From positions 1,692 through 10,870 of the forward strand of contig JANREF010000029.1 of NCBI GenBank assembly GCA_030726195.1: a DNA stretch of 9,179 bases. The letters run 5' to 3'. This DNA is from Burkholderiaceae bacterium. Its GTDB lineage: Bacteria; Pseudomonadota; Gammaproteobacteria; Burkholderiales; Burkholderiaceae_C. Below are positions 1 through 7,410 of the stretch, piece after piece. Every line of letters starts with the position of its first letter. Position 1 is the first letter of the stretch. The position numbers were made by a program, and so were the translations under genes. Under the pieces are notes generated by a model that saw only the letters and a program-made list of their open reading frames with translations, did not search any database and had not been told where the DNA came from.

Positions 1-512
1 ACGCGACCTTGGGCGTTGCACACCAACACGCTTTGCTTGAGCTCTGCCATGAGCGTAGCCAGCTGATCGCGCTCTGTGGCGATGCTGGCGCTGGCACTGG
101 CCACCTGTTGGTGCATTTGGTGTCGCAGGCCATCACGCTCCAACAACAGTGCATTGGCGGCGCGCGCCAAACTTTGTTGGGCGCGTGCACCCTCAACGGG
201 CAACTGCACCAGACGCTCAGCACGCACCGCCATGGTCAAGCGCTCCACCAAACGCGACATGGCCACCACGTAGCGCAGGCGCAGCGCCCGCGTGAGCAGC
301 AGCACACCGGCAAGCCCCGCCAGCAACAGCAGCGTCAACAAGGGCCAAAAGTCCGTGACTAGGCGCTGCGTCACCGCTGCAGCGCTGGTCGCCAAGTCTG
401 CGGGTAAAGCCAGGTACACCAATGCGGCACTGGCCAAAAGCCACAGCAACACCAGCGCACTGGCAACGGCCGCGGCCAACCACACGCCGGCGTCAAAGCC
501 CTTGTTAGGCAT
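1..512 (-). CDS. Membrane-anchored PAS protein, probable 3'-5' exonuclease (DNA pol III epsilon-like), N-terminal part
   Basis: The gene enters from the right at an ATG at 512 and leaves through the left edge, so only about 170 N-terminal residues are seen. The start is forced: the in-frame codon at 534-536 is a stop and no other start codon lies between. Two hydrophobic helices (about residues 9-36 and 56-76) are followed by a cytoplasmic linker rich in Leu, Ala, Arg and Gln (about 80-158) that looks like a HAMP-like or coiled-coil segment. It ends in ERDQLATLMAELKQSVLVCN, which resembles the entry to a PAS domain. From memory, this two-helix, linker and PAS arrangement with near-identical wording occurs in Comamonadaceae proteins annotated as exonuclease / DNA polymerase III epsilon subunit. 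The catalytic domain is outside the window, so a sensor histidine kinase cannot be excluded. The ribosome site is weak: GGTGGG about 9 bases upstream. Confidence 0.62.
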   Translation of the reverse strand, partial: MPNKGFDAGVWLAAAVASALVLLWLLASAALVYLALPADLATSAAAVTQRLVTDFWPLLTLLLLAGLAGVLLLTRALRLRYVVAMSRLVERLTMAVRAERLVQLPVEGARAQQSLARAANALLLERDGLRHQMHQQVASASASIATERDQLATLMAELKQSVLVCNAQGR

Positions 513-544
513 GGCCTGGGCCCACCAGCATGTTCACCAGTAAG

Positions 545-580
545 TGTGGCAGTCGCTGTGGCAGCCGGTGTGCCAGCAGG
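545..580. repeat. 12-bp degenerate tandem repeat, three units
   Basis: Three consecutive 12-base units are read directly: TGTGGCAGTCGC (545-556), TGTGGCAGCCGG (557-568) and TGTGCCAGCAGG (569-580). Units 1 and 2 match at 10 of 12 positions, and units 2 and 3 at 10 of 12. It lies in the spacer between ppsA and the PAS/exonuclease gene, about 33 bases upstream of the latter's start. No function is evident; it may be a slippage product or a structural element in the 5' leader. Apart from this repeat and the hairpin at 747-772, I see no gene in the 307-base spacer 513-819 and no convincing promoter. Confidence 0.6.
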
Positions 581-746
581 TATGTCCTCATGGATTGGGG
601 GAGAGTATTGGTGCGCATGCGTGTCTCTATTGTGAGGCCCGTGCTGACGCACCCCTGACGTATCCGACCAGAACCTATGACACGCCCCTGAAGCCCCCCT
701 GAAGCAGACTGAGAGCCGCAGGCCACGCCAAGGCCACACACACAAA

Positions 747-772
747 CGGCGCACCATTTGCATGGTGCGCCG
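747..772 (-). terminator. Strong hairpin after ppsA, likely intrinsic terminator
   Basis: A perfect 11-bp stem, CGGCGCACCAT at 747-757 and ATGGTGCGCCG at 762-772, closes a four-base loop. On the minus strand it lies 48 bases beyond the ppsA stop codon and is followed by TTTGTGTGTG, a poor U-tract. The position and strength fit termination of ppsA. The weak U-tract leaves open partial read-through into the downstream PAS/exonuclease gene, or an RNA-stabilising role. Confidence 0.6.
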
Positions 773-819
773 CGTGGACCTGTAGCTGAGCGCAGGCCGT
801 CACATCGCTGCGAGTCGCG

Positions 820-3231
820 TTACGCCTCGCCGGCCAAACGCTTCCAAGTGGCCACCACCGTATCGGGGTTAAGGGAAATAGAGCTGATGCCCTCATCCTT
901 CAACCAGCGCGCGAAATCGGGATGGTCGCTGGGGCCTTGGCCGCAAATACCCACGTATTTGCCCTGCTTCAAACACGCGCTGATGGCGCGGCTGAGCAAG
1001 GCTTTAACAGCGGGGTCACGCTCGTCAAAGTCTGCTGCCAACAACTCCAAGCCAGAGTCCCGGTCCAAGCCCAAGGTGAGCTGCGTCAAGTCGTTGGAGC
1101 CGATGGAGAAGCCGTCAAAGTACTCCAAAAACTCGTCGGCCAATACAGCGTTGCTGGGGACCTCACACATCATGATGATCTTGAGGCCGTTGCTGCCGCG
1201 GCTCAAACCTTGCTCGGCCAACAACTCGGTCACCGCCTTGGCTTGGCCCAGCGTGCGCACGAATGGCACCATGACTTGCACGTTGGTTAGGCCCATCTCG
1301 TTGCGCACGCGCTTGATCGCATCACACTCCATCGCAAAGGCCGCGCGGAAGTCTTGGCTGATGTAGCGCGCAGCACCCCTGAAGCCCAACATGGGGTTTT
1401 CTTCGTCGGGCTCGTAACGCGAACCACCAATCAACTTGCGGTACTCGTTGGACTTGAAGTCCGACAGGCGCACGATCACAGGCTTGGGCCAGTAGGCCGC
1501 CGCAATCGTGGCAACCCCTTCGGCCACCTTGTCCACGTAAAACGCGGTGGGTGAGCTGTGGCCACGGGCCACCGATTCGACCGCTTTTTTCAAGTCGGCA
1601 TCGATGTTGGGGTAATCCAAAATGGCCTTGGGGTGCACACCAATGTTGTTGTTGATGATGAACTCCAAACGCGCCAGGCCCACGCCCGCGTTGGGCAGTT
1701 GGCAGAAGTCAAATGCGAGCTGGGGGTTGCCCACGTTCATCATGATCTTCACGTCCAGCTCGGGCATGGCGCCGCGCTGTACTTCAGTCACCTCTGTCTC
1801 CAGCAAACCTTCGTAAATATTGCCCGTGTCGCCCTCGGCGCAGCTCACGGTCACCAATGCACCCTCGGTCAGTTTGTTTGTCGCGTCGCCACAACCCACC
1901 ACGGCAGGAATGCCCAGCTCGCGCGCGATGATGGCGGCGTGGCACGTGCGCCCACCACGGTTGGTCACAATGGCGCTGGCGCGCTTCATGACGGGTTCCC
2001 AGTTGGGGTCGGTCATGTCGGTCACCAACACGTCGCCGGGTTGTACCTTGTCCATGTCGGCAATGTCATCGACCAAACGCACAGGGCCTGTGCCAATTTT
2101 TTGGCCAATCGCGCGGCCTGCGGCCAACACCTGGCTCTTGCCCTTGAGCTTGTAGCGCAGCTCGGCCTTGCCCTTGGCTTGGCTCTTCACGGTCTCAGGA
2201 CGCGCCTGCAAGATGTACAGCTGGCCGTCTGTGCCGTCTTTGCCCCACTCAATGTCCATGGGGCGGCCGTAGTGCTGCTCGATGATGACCGCGTACTTGG
2301 CCAGCTGCTCCACATCGGCGTCGCTCAAGCTGTAGCGGTTGCGCTGCTCTACGGGCACGTCAATGGTTTGTACCAACTTGCCGGTGGCGGCCTTGTCTTG
2401 GGCAGAGGCAAACACCATTTGTATGAGTTTGGAGCCCAAGTTGCGGCGAATCAAGGCCTTGTTACCGGCTTGCAGCATGGGCTTGTGCACGTAAAACTCG
2501 TCAGGGTTCACAGCGCCTTGCACAACGGTTTCGCCTAAGCCGTAGCTGGACGTAATGAAAACCACGTCTTCAAAGCCAGACTCGGTATCGATGGTGAACA
2601 TCACGCCTGCTGCGCCTGTATCCGAGCGCACCATGCGCTGCACGCCGGCACTCAAAGCCACGTCGGCATGGGCAAAGCCCTTGTGCACGCGGTAGCTGAT
2701 GGCGCGGTCGTTGTACAAAGAGGCGAACACCTCCTTCATTTTGTGCAGCACATCGTCAATGCCAACCACGTTCAAAAACGTTTCTTGTTGGCCTGCAAAC
2801 GACGCGTCGGGCAGGTCTTCAGCGGTAGCGGATGAGCGCACAGCAAAGCTGGCTTGCAGATTGCCGCCAGCCAACGTGGTGAAGGCCGAACGGATGTCGG
2901 CTTCTAGCTGCGGGGGAAAGGGCTGGGCCTCGACCATGGCGCGAATGTCGGCACCGGCCTTGGCCAGCTCACGCACATCTTCCACGTCCAAGGCATCCAA
3001 GCGTGCATTGATTTTGTCGGTGAGCCCATCGAATGCCAAAAACTGGCGAAACGCATGGGCCGTGGTGGCAAAGCCAGTGGGGACACGCACGCCGTCTGGC
3101 AATTGGGAGATCATCTCGCCCAAACTGGCGTTTTTGCCGCCGACTACTTCAACATCGCTGTTGCGCAGTTGTTCAAAGGGCACGACCAACGCGGCCGCGT
3201 CAAATCGATCTGAGTGATTAGCGTCAGACAT
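820..3231 (-). CDS. ppsA: Phosphoenolpyruvate synthase (pyruvate, water dikinase)
   Basis: This cytoplasmic enzyme converts pyruvate, ATP and water to phosphoenolpyruvate, AMP and phosphate, the entry step of gluconeogenesis from three-carbon acids. The 803 residues match the usual length (about 790-800). In order: the N-terminal ATP-binding domain with [11 protein letters not shown] (about 30-40) and [19 protein letters not shown] (about 132-150); the phosphohistidine swivel domain with [21 protein letters not shown], where His431 is the phosphoryl carrier and Thr429 the regulatory threonine; and the C-terminal PEP/pyruvate TIM barrel with [16 protein letters not shown] and [11 protein letters not shown], containing the expected Cys763. 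All key residues are present. The ATG at 3231 is chosen over an in-frame TTG at 3237 because GGAG (3240-3243) sits 8 bases upstream of the ATG but only 2 from the TTG. It diverges from ppsR, which encodes its own regulator. Confidence 0.97.
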   Translation of the reverse strand: MSDANHSDRFDAAALVVPFEQLRNSDVEVVGGKNASLGEMISQLPDGVRVPTGFATTAHAFRQFLAFDGLTDKINARLDALDVEDVRELAKAGADIRAMVEAQPFPPQLEADIRSAFTTLAGGNLQASFAVRSSATAEDLPDASFAGQQETFLNVVGIDDVLHKMKEVFASLYNDRAISYRVHKGFAHADVALSAGVQRMVRSDTGAAGVMFTIDTESGFEDVVFITSSYGLGETVVQGAVNPDEFYVHKPMLQAGNKALIRRNLGSKLIQMVFASAQDKAATGKLVQTIDVPVEQRNRYSLSDADVEQLAKYAVIIEQHYGRPMDIEWGKDGTDGQLYILQARPETVKSQAKGKAELRYKLKGKSQVLAAGRAIGQKIGTGPVRLVDDIADMDKVQPGDVLVTDMTDPNWEPVMKRASAIVTNRGGRTCHAAIIARELGIPAVVGCGDATNKLTEGALVTVSCAEGDTGNIYEGLLETEVTEVQRGAMPELDVKIMMNVGNPQLAFDFCQLPNAGVGLARLEFIINNNIGVHPKAILDYPNIDADLKKAVESVARGHSSPTAFYVDKVAEGVATIAAAYWPKPVIVRLSDFKSNEYRKLIGGSRYEPDEENPMLGFRGAARYISQDFRAAFAMECDAIKRVRNEMGLTNVQVMVPFVRTLGQAKAVTELLAEQGLSRGSNGLKIIMMCEVPSNAVLADEFLEYFDGFSIGSNDLTQLTLGLDRDSGLELLAADFDERDPAVKALLSRAISACLKQGKYVGICGQGPSDHPDFARWLKDEGISSISLNPDTVVATWKRLAGEA

Positions 3232-3239
3232 ACACAAGA

Positions 3240-3243
3240 CTCC
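3240..3243 (-). promoter_or_regulatory. Ribosome binding site deciding the ppsA start
   Basis: GGAG on the minus strand, 8 bases before ATG 3231. It supports the shorter, MSDAN-starting form of PpsA over the TTG at 3237. Confidence 0.7.
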
Positions 3244-3334
3244 ACAAAGTTAAAAATGCGGTTCTTGCTGTGGGGTGCGCGCTGTGGTTTTGGTTGTTCT
3301 AGTTGTTACCATGGGCACCGAGTTACAGCTCGAT

Positions 3335-3347
3335 TACATGTATTGTA
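3335..3347 (-). promoter_or_regulatory. Candidate ppsA -10 element and adjoining TACATGTA palindrome in the divergent spacer
   Basis: The 207-base spacer between the ppsA and ppsR starts must hold the promoters of both. On the minus strand TACAAT (3342-3347) is a good sigma-70 -10 hexamer, about 110 bases before the ppsA start, but no good -35 lies 16-18 bases further up. It abuts the 8-base palindrome TACATGTA (3335-3342), which could be an operator or chance. For ppsR, TATAAA at 3422-3427 is the only -10-like word near its start and has no convincing -35. Confidence 0.3.
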
Positions 3348-3438
3348 GAGGCTCAAACCCACACCAAACTGTCAGCGCAGCATCCGATGCGTCCAACGCC
3401 GAAGAAGCTTGCGAAAAACGATATAAAACAACAACCTT

Positions 3439-4257
3439 ATGCCCAACCGTACCGTTTTCTTTGTCTCCGATGGCACCGGCATCACGGCCGAGACCTTTGG
3501 CAAAGCCATATTGGCTCAATTCGAAATATCGCCCCGCCATGTGCGCTTGCCGTTCATGGACAGCGTAGACAAGGCGCACCAGGCGGTGCGCCAAATCAAC
3601 CATGCAGCGGAGGTGGACGGTAAGCGCCCCATCGTGTTCTCCACGCTGGTCAACATGGAAGTGCTGGCGGTGATTAAAGAAAAGTGCGAAGGCATGTTGC
3701 TAGACATGTTTGGTACCTTTGTCGCGCCCCTGGAGCAAGAACTCACCCTCACCTCCAACCACCGTGTGGGACGTTTCTCAGACGTAACCAAATCGCAGGA
3801 GTACCACGACCGGATTGAAGCCATCAACTTTTCATTGGCGCATGACGATGGGCAAAGCAACCGCGACCTCGCTGGCTCCGACGTCATTTTGGTGGGCGTG
3901 AGCCGCAGCGGTAAAACCCCTACGTCCTTGTACTTGGCCATGCAGTACGGCATCAAAGCGTCCAACTACCCGCTCATCCCGGAAGACTTTGAACGCCATG
4001 AGCTGCCGCCAGCGCTGGCGCCTTTCAAATCCAAAATCTTTGGCCTGACCATACAGCCCGAGCGCCTGAGTGAGATTCGCAACGAGCGTCGCCCCAACTC
4101 CCGCTATGCCAGCTTGCAAAACTGCCGTAGCGAAGTCCACGAGGCCGAGGCCATGATGCGCCGCGAAGGCATTCGCTGGTTGTCAACCACCACCAAGTCC
4201 ATAGAAGAAATCGCCACCACCATCTTGCAAGAGGTGCAAGGCGACGGGCGCTTTTAA
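3439..4257 (+). CDS. ppsR: PEP synthase regulatory protein (bifunctional kinase / Pi-dependent phosphorylase)
   Basis: A 272-residue member of the PSRP family (Pfam Kinase-PPPase, formerly DUF299). Family members inactivate PEP synthase by ADP-dependent phosphorylation of the threonine two residues before the catalytic histidine, and reactivate it by phosphate-dependent removal of that group, yielding pyrophosphate. Visible hallmarks are the N-terminal [16 protein letters not shown] (4-19), the P-loop GVSRSGKT (153-160) followed by [20 protein letters not shown], and the C-terminal [17 protein letters not shown]. Length and domains are complete. Divergence from ppsA fits its function, and the PpsA target Thr429 is present. 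The start is set by homology with the family N-terminus ([14 protein letters not shown]). No clear Shine-Dalgarno lies at normal spacing, and the only -10-like word is about 11 bases upstream, so a very short leader is possible. Confidence 0.96.
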   Translation: MPNRTVFFVSDGTGITAETFGKAILAQFEISPRHVRLPFMDSVDKAHQAVRQINHAAEVDGKRPIVFSTLVNMEVLAVIKEKCEGMLLDMFGTFVAPLEQELTLTSNHRVGRFSDVTKSQEYHDRIEAINFSLAHDDGQSNRDLAGSDVILVGVSRSGKTPTSLYLAMQYGIKASNYPLIPEDFERHELPPALAPFKSKIFGLTIQPERLSEIRNERRPNSRYASLQNCRSEVHEAEAMMRREGIRWLSTTTKSIEEIATTILQEVQGDGRF

Positions 4258-4273
4258 ACCCAAACACGACCAC

Positions 4274-4302
4274 AAGGGGCGCAGCAAGTCGCGCTAGCCC
4301 TT
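4274..4302. terminator. Imperfect hairpin between convergent genes, weak terminator candidate
   Basis: AAGGG GCGC (4274-4282) can pair with GCGC (4291-4294) and CCCTT (4298-4302), leaving a three-base TAG bulge and an eight-base loop. It sits between the ends of ppsR and the convergent membrane-protein gene. Neither side has a proper T-run, so this is only the best local candidate; Rho-dependent termination is equally possible. Confidence 0.3.
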
Positions 4303-4329
4303 AAGCCGTGCAGCCGCTCAGTGCAAGCG

Positions 4330-4755
4330 TTATGTGTTGGAGCCGTCTTGTCGTGCTTGCTGGGCGGCGAGCTTGGCCTCTGCTTTGGCCAATTTGGCCG
4401 CCGCTTTTTCGGCCTGCGTTTTGTCCCAATGCGCGTGGCGACTCAGCGCGAAGTTGAAAAACAACTTGCACCAAATCGTAATGCCCGCGATGGCTGTCCA
4501 CTCGTCCTTGGACAAGTTCGCGCCCACAATGCCAATGATGACGCTGAGCAGCACAGTCGCAGCAACCAAGTTGCCCACCAATGCAAAGGGGGCAAAACGT
4601 GCAGGGTTGGGTGGCGGCTCGCCATTTTTCAACGCCACACCAGAAAAATCGCGCTTAACGGCAATGGCCCACACTTGGCGAAACCAAACAAACGTCGTTG
4701 GGAACAGGGCCAAAAATAAAACCCAGGTCAGAACCAAATCCACATAGACGTGCAT
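4330..4755 (-). CDS. Small membrane protein of unknown function with Ala/Lys-rich tail
   Basis: I do not recognise the family. The 141-residue product has hydrophobic segments at about residues 4-24, 55-80 and 86-104 separated by charged loops, a Pro-rich NGEPPPNPARF turn (45-54), and a C-terminal amphipathic stretch rich in Ala, Lys and Gln (about 113-136) that should be a soluble helix. The regular alternation of hydrophobic helices and charged loops, plus a purine-rich AAAGAGAG about 9 bases before the ATG, supports this strand over two opposite-strand open frames of similar length, whose products are low-complexity. It is convergent with ppsR and lies downstream of the symporter operon, but a strong terminator at 4845-4878 suggests separate transcription. 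No promoter is convincing. Confident that it is a gene; function unknown. Confidence 0.75.
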   Translation of the reverse strand: MHVYVDLVLTWVLFLALFPTTFVWFRQVWAIAVKRDFSGVALKNGEPPPNPARFAPFALVGNLVAATVLLSVIIGIVGANLSKDEWTAIAGITIWCKLFFNFALSRHAHWDKTQAEKAAAKLAKAEAKLAAQQARQDGSNT

Positions 4756-4844
4756 AACAAGCGCTCTCTTTACTCAAACAAAATCAAACACGCTTGTCGC
4801 ACAGCAACACAGCGTTTGGGGACACAGTCACAACTGTAAAAGAA

Positions 4845-4878
4845 AAAAGCCCTGCAGCATGGCAGCCACAGGGCTTTT
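4845..4878 (-). terminator. Intrinsic terminator of the symporter operon
   Basis: A perfect 10-bp stem, AAAAGCCCTG (4845-4854) with CAGGGCTTTT (4869-4878), closes a 14-base loop, and the minus strand continues with TTTTTTCT. It lies 74 bases past the symporter stop. A second hairpin precedes it in the transcript (GGCTGG 4886-4891 pairing with CCAGCC 4907-4912). Just beyond it is a short inverted repeat, ACAGT CACA ACTGT (4824-4837), which could be an operator of the next gene or incidental. Together these fill the 196-base spacer. Confidence 0.85.
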
Positions 4879-4951
4879 CACTTTTGGCTGGCTTAGCTGG
4901 AGTCATCCAGCCAGGCCAACCCTAGTGGTTGCAGTGAATCAGCTTGGCTGA

Positions 4952-6754
4952 TCAGTGACCGGTTGCAGCACCCGCACCCTTAGGGATACGGATAGATTCA
5001 ACCAAGTCTTGCACGTACTGTGGCGTGGGTGCAGTCATCTTGCAAACCACGTAGGCAACTACGAAGTTCACGATGGCGCCCAATGTACCAATCGCGTTTG
5101 GCTCAATGCCAAACCAGCCGTTTTCGCCACCAACCATGCCGACAAACTCGGTGCCCTTGATGAACAAGATACCTTTGTGTGCGAACACGTAGAACAACGT
5201 AACGGCCAAGCCAGCCAACATACCTGCCATTGCGCCTTCGCTGTTCATTTTCTTGGAGAAAATGCCCATCACGATGGCTGGGAACAATGAGCTGGCAGCA
5301 ATACCAAAGGCCAAGGCCACGGTACCAGCAGCAAAGCCTGGTGGGTTCAAGCCCAAGTAGCCTGCGACAAACACCGCAACAGCCATGGAGACTTTACCTG
5401 CCAGCAACTCATTCTTCTCGCTGATCTCTGGGTTAAAAACACCCTTGATCAAGTCGTGTGACACAGCTGAAGAAATCGCCATCAACAAGCCAGCAGCCGT
5501 CGACAACGCAGCAGCCAGGCCACCCGCAGCAACCAAGGCGATCACCCAGTTGGGCAACAACGCGATTTCAGGGTTAGCCAACACAATGATGTCGGCGTTC
5601 ACTGACAACTCGTTGCCTTTCCAGCCAGCGGCACTGGCTTTGGCCAACACTGCTTCGTTCTTGGTTTTGTCGTTGTAGTACTGGATACGGCCATCGCCGT
5701 TCTTGTCCTCAAACTTCAACAAGCCAGTCACTTCCCAACGCTTCATCCAATCTGGACGCTCGTCGGCTTTGATGCTGTTCTCAGCAGCGAACAAGTCGCC
5801 ACCGGTGGCCACGGCTGTGTTCACTGTAGAGTGCAGGTTCAATTTGGCCATCGCGCCAACAGCAGGTGCTGTGGTGTACAGAAGGGCAATAAAGACCAAC
5901 GCCCAACCAGCAGACGAGCGTGCCTCGGACACCTTTGCCACTGTAAAGAAGCGAACGATCACGTGTGGCAAACCAGCAGTACCAATCATCAGTGACACGG
6001 TGTAGAAGAACATGTTCAACATACTGCCGCGGCTGGTGGTTGTGTACTCAGCAAAGCCCAACTCAGTCACCACCTGGTCCAACTTGGCCAGCAACGACAC
6101 GTCGGTACCGGCAAAGTCGCCACCCAAGCCCAACTGGGGCAACACGTTGCCTGTCAGGTTCAAGGAAATGAACACAGCAGGTACGGTGTAGGCCAAAATC
6201 AGCACGATGTACTGAGCCACTTGGGTGTAGGTGATGCCCTTCATACCGCCGAACACGGCGTATGCAAACACGATCGCCATACCGATGTAGATGCCGGCTT
6301 CTTTGGTCACGCCCAAGAAGCGTGAGAAGGCAACACCAACACCGGTCATCTGACCAATGATGTACGTGATGGAAGCCACCAACAAACACAGCACGGCGAT
6401 AGAGCGTGCAGATTTTGAGTAGTAACGGTCACCAATGAACTCTGGCACGGTGAACTTACCGAACTTGCGCAGGTAAGGAGCCAACAGCATGGCCAACAGC
6501 ACGTAGCCGCCGGTCCAGCCCATCAGGAACACTGCACCGCCGTAACCCATGTTGGCGATCAAGCCAGCCATAGAGATGAACGACGCGGCAGACATCCAGT
6601 CAGCAGCAGTGGCCATACCGTTCATGACGGGGTGAACACCACCGCCAGCAACGTAAAACTCACTGGTGCTACCGGCGCGGGCCCAAAACGCAATACCCAG
6701 GTACAGCGCGAAGGTGAAGCCTACGACAACGTAGGTGATAGTTTGTAGATCCAT
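4952..6754 (-). CDS. Sodium:solute symporter large subunit, VC_2705 type (ActP-like, probable acetate/short carboxylate uptake)
   Basis: A 600-residue inner-membrane carrier of the SSS family, expected to couple sodium entry to uptake of a small organic acid. Family signatures include EFYVAGGGVHPVMNGMATAA (32-51), the following ADWMSAASFISMAG, the FGGMKGITYTQVAQY segment (168-182), and GLAAALSTAAGLLMAISSAV (412-431). It is longer than E. coli ActP (about 550) because of a soluble insert near residues 310-400; this and the DUF4212 partner immediately upstream place it in the VC_2705 subfamily, not the ActP/YjcH pair. The insert contains DKNGDGRIQYYN (350-361), close to an EF-hand loop. AAGGAG lies 9 bases before the ATG and overlaps the stop of the small-subunit gene, indicating translational coupling. 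Substrate is inferred: related systems are linked to acetate, but pyruvate or another carboxylate fits the nearby ppsA as well. Confidence 0.92.
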   Translation of the reverse strand: MDLQTITYVVVGFTFALYLGIAFWARAGSTSEFYVAGGGVHPVMNGMATAADWMSAASFISMAGLIANMGYGGAVFLMGWTGGYVLLAMLLAPYLRKFGKFTVPEFIGDRYYSKSARSIAVLCLLVASITYIIGQMTGVGVAFSRFLGVTKEAGIYIGMAIVFAYAVFGGMKGITYTQVAQYIVLILAYTVPAVFISLNLTGNVLPQLGLGGDFAGTDVSLLAKLDQVVTELGFAEYTTTSRGSMLNMFFYTVSLMIGTAGLPHVIVRFFTVAKVSEARSSAGWALVFIALLYTTAPAVGAMAKLNLHSTVNTAVATGGDLFAAENSIKADERPDWMKRWEVTGLLKFEDKNGDGRIQYYNDKTKNEAVLAKASAAGWKGNELSVNADIIVLANPEIALLPNWVIALVAAGGLAAALSTAAGLLMAISSAVSHDLIKGVFNPEISEKNELLAGKVSMAVAVFVAGYLGLNPPGFAAGTVALAFGIAASSLFPAIVMGIFSKKMNSEGAMAGMLAGLAVTLFYVFAHKGILFIKGTEFVGMVGGENGWFGIEPNAIGTLGAIVNFVVAYVVCKMTAPTPQYVQDLVESIRIPKGAGAATGH

Positions 6755-6763
6755 TTGTGTGAT

Positions 6764-6770
6764 CTCCTTA
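6764..6770 (-). promoter_or_regulatory. Ribosome binding site overlapping the small-subunit stop codon
   Basis: On the minus strand TAAGGAG combines the stop codon of the DUF4212 gene (TAA, 6768-6770) with the Shine-Dalgarno AAGGAG of the large subunit (6764-6769). Ribosomes ending the first gene are placed at the start site of the second, a usual arrangement for subunits made in fixed ratio. Confidence 0.8.
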
Positions 6771-7019
6771 ATCTTCGCTTACGCCGAATTCACGGTCGAT
6801 TTGGCCCATTTTTTTCGTGTAGTAAAAAATGAGAATCAAAAAGACGTAAATCGAGCCTTGCTGTGCAAACCAAAAACCGAGTGGGTAACCACCCAGGTGG
6901 AAGGAATTGAGTGCCGGAGCAAACAAAATACCTGCGCCATACGAGACCAAGAACCAGACTACTAAAATCTTGGTCAGCAAGCTGAGCGTCGCCGCCCAAT
7001 AGCCTTTGCTGTCATTCAT
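6768..7019 (-). CDS. Sodium:solute symporter small subunit (DUF4212)
   Basis: An 83-residue membrane protein with two hydrophobic helices (about 9-33 and 52-68) and the family core YPLGFWFAQQGSIYVFLILI (45-64), followed by a short charged tail ending in DREFGVSED. Members are encoded directly before a VC_2705-type SSS carrier and are presumed accessory subunits of it, as is the case here with only 13 bases between the genes. AGGAG lies 7 bases before the ATG at 7019, a good ribosome site. Length is normal for the family. It is the first gene of the operon, so the promoter should lie in 7020-7235. Confidence 0.92.
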   Translation of the reverse strand: MNDSKGYWAATLSLLTKILVVWFLVSYGAGILFAPALNSFHLGGYPLGFWFAQQGSIYVFLILIFYYTKKMGQIDREFGVSED

Positions 7020-7195
7020 AGGTCATCTCCTAATTTAGAAATGTTTTTACAAATACGCAGCAAACGCTAGCTTGCTGCACTTCGTCTGGAAACACGCACG
7101 CACACAAAATGCGGCACACGGTTTATCCATCGACAACGCAATGTGTTCGCCCCGCCTTACGGCTAACTTATGAAAACAGCGCAACAGGCCTAAAA

Positions 7196-7218
7196 CTAGG
7201 GTTTATCACTAGGGTTTA
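7196..7218 (-). promoter_or_regulatory. Tandem CTAGGGTTTA boxes, candidate activator site of the symporter operon
   Basis: Two exact copies of the 10-base word CTAGGGTTTA (plus-strand reading) lie at 7196-7205 and 7209-7218, 13 bases apart start to start. They are about 180 bases before the small-subunit start. On the minus strand a -10-like CATAAG (7167-7172) lies 17 bases from TTTTAG (7190-7195), a poor -35 directly beside the boxes, as expected for an activator-dependent promoter. Related symporter operons are controlled by the CrbS/CrbR two-component system in Vibrio and Pseudomonas; whether this box is a CrbR site is inference. The rest of 7020-7195 shows no gene. Confidence 0.45.
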
Positions 7219-7234
7219 CGGGGTATTTGGACGT

Positions 7235-7262
7235 AAAAAAGCCCACCGTTTCACGGGTGGGC
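7235..7262 (-). terminator. Intrinsic terminator downstream of the DUF336 gene
   Basis: GCCCACC (7241-7247) pairs with GGTGGGC (7256-7262) around an eight-base loop, and the minus strand continues with six T residues (7235-7240). It faces transcripts from the DUF336 gene 215 bases upstream, insulating the symporter promoter just below it. The long 3' region it implies carries a hairpin and a tandem repeat. Confidence 0.75.
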
Positions 7263-7363
7263 TGTCCACTGCCCCCAATAAGTCCCGGGATGGCCGCCAT
7301 TCACAGCCAGCAAAACCCTTGGCTTACAGCAAGGATGATGTTCGCTTGGATGTCTGATGCATG

Positions 7364-7382
7364 GCTGGGTTGACGACCCAGC
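7364..7382. other. Perfect 7-bp inverted repeat in the spacer after the DUF336 gene
   Basis: GCTGGGT (7364-7370) and ACCCAGC (7376-7382) flank the loop TGACG. Neither side has a T-run, so it is not an obvious terminator. It would form in the 3' region of the DUF336 transcript, or could be a protein site. Confidence 0.4.
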
Positions 7383-7410
7383 GGGTCTGTCAGCTCGTTC
7401 CTCAGTGGGC

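Noticed and set aside
505..741. Short minus-strand frame ending in a TAA that overlaps the start of the PAS/exonuclease gene
   Set aside because: The overlap looks like translational coupling, but there is no ribosome site, the product is low-complexity and part of it is just the 12-bp repeat translated.
1558..2538. A 326-codon open frame on the plus strand inside ppsA
   Set aside because: It is antisense to ppsA, whose protein is complete and conserved through this stretch. The product is His/Val/Leu-rich with no recognisable domain.
3231..3237. TTG start two codons upstream for ppsA
   Set aside because: The GGAG ribosome site is only two bases from the TTG but eight from the ATG.
4321..4747. 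Two plus-strand frames of 130-odd codons opposite the small membrane protein
   Set aside because: Their products lack organised hydrophobic segments, while the minus-strand product has helices, charged loops and a ribosome site.
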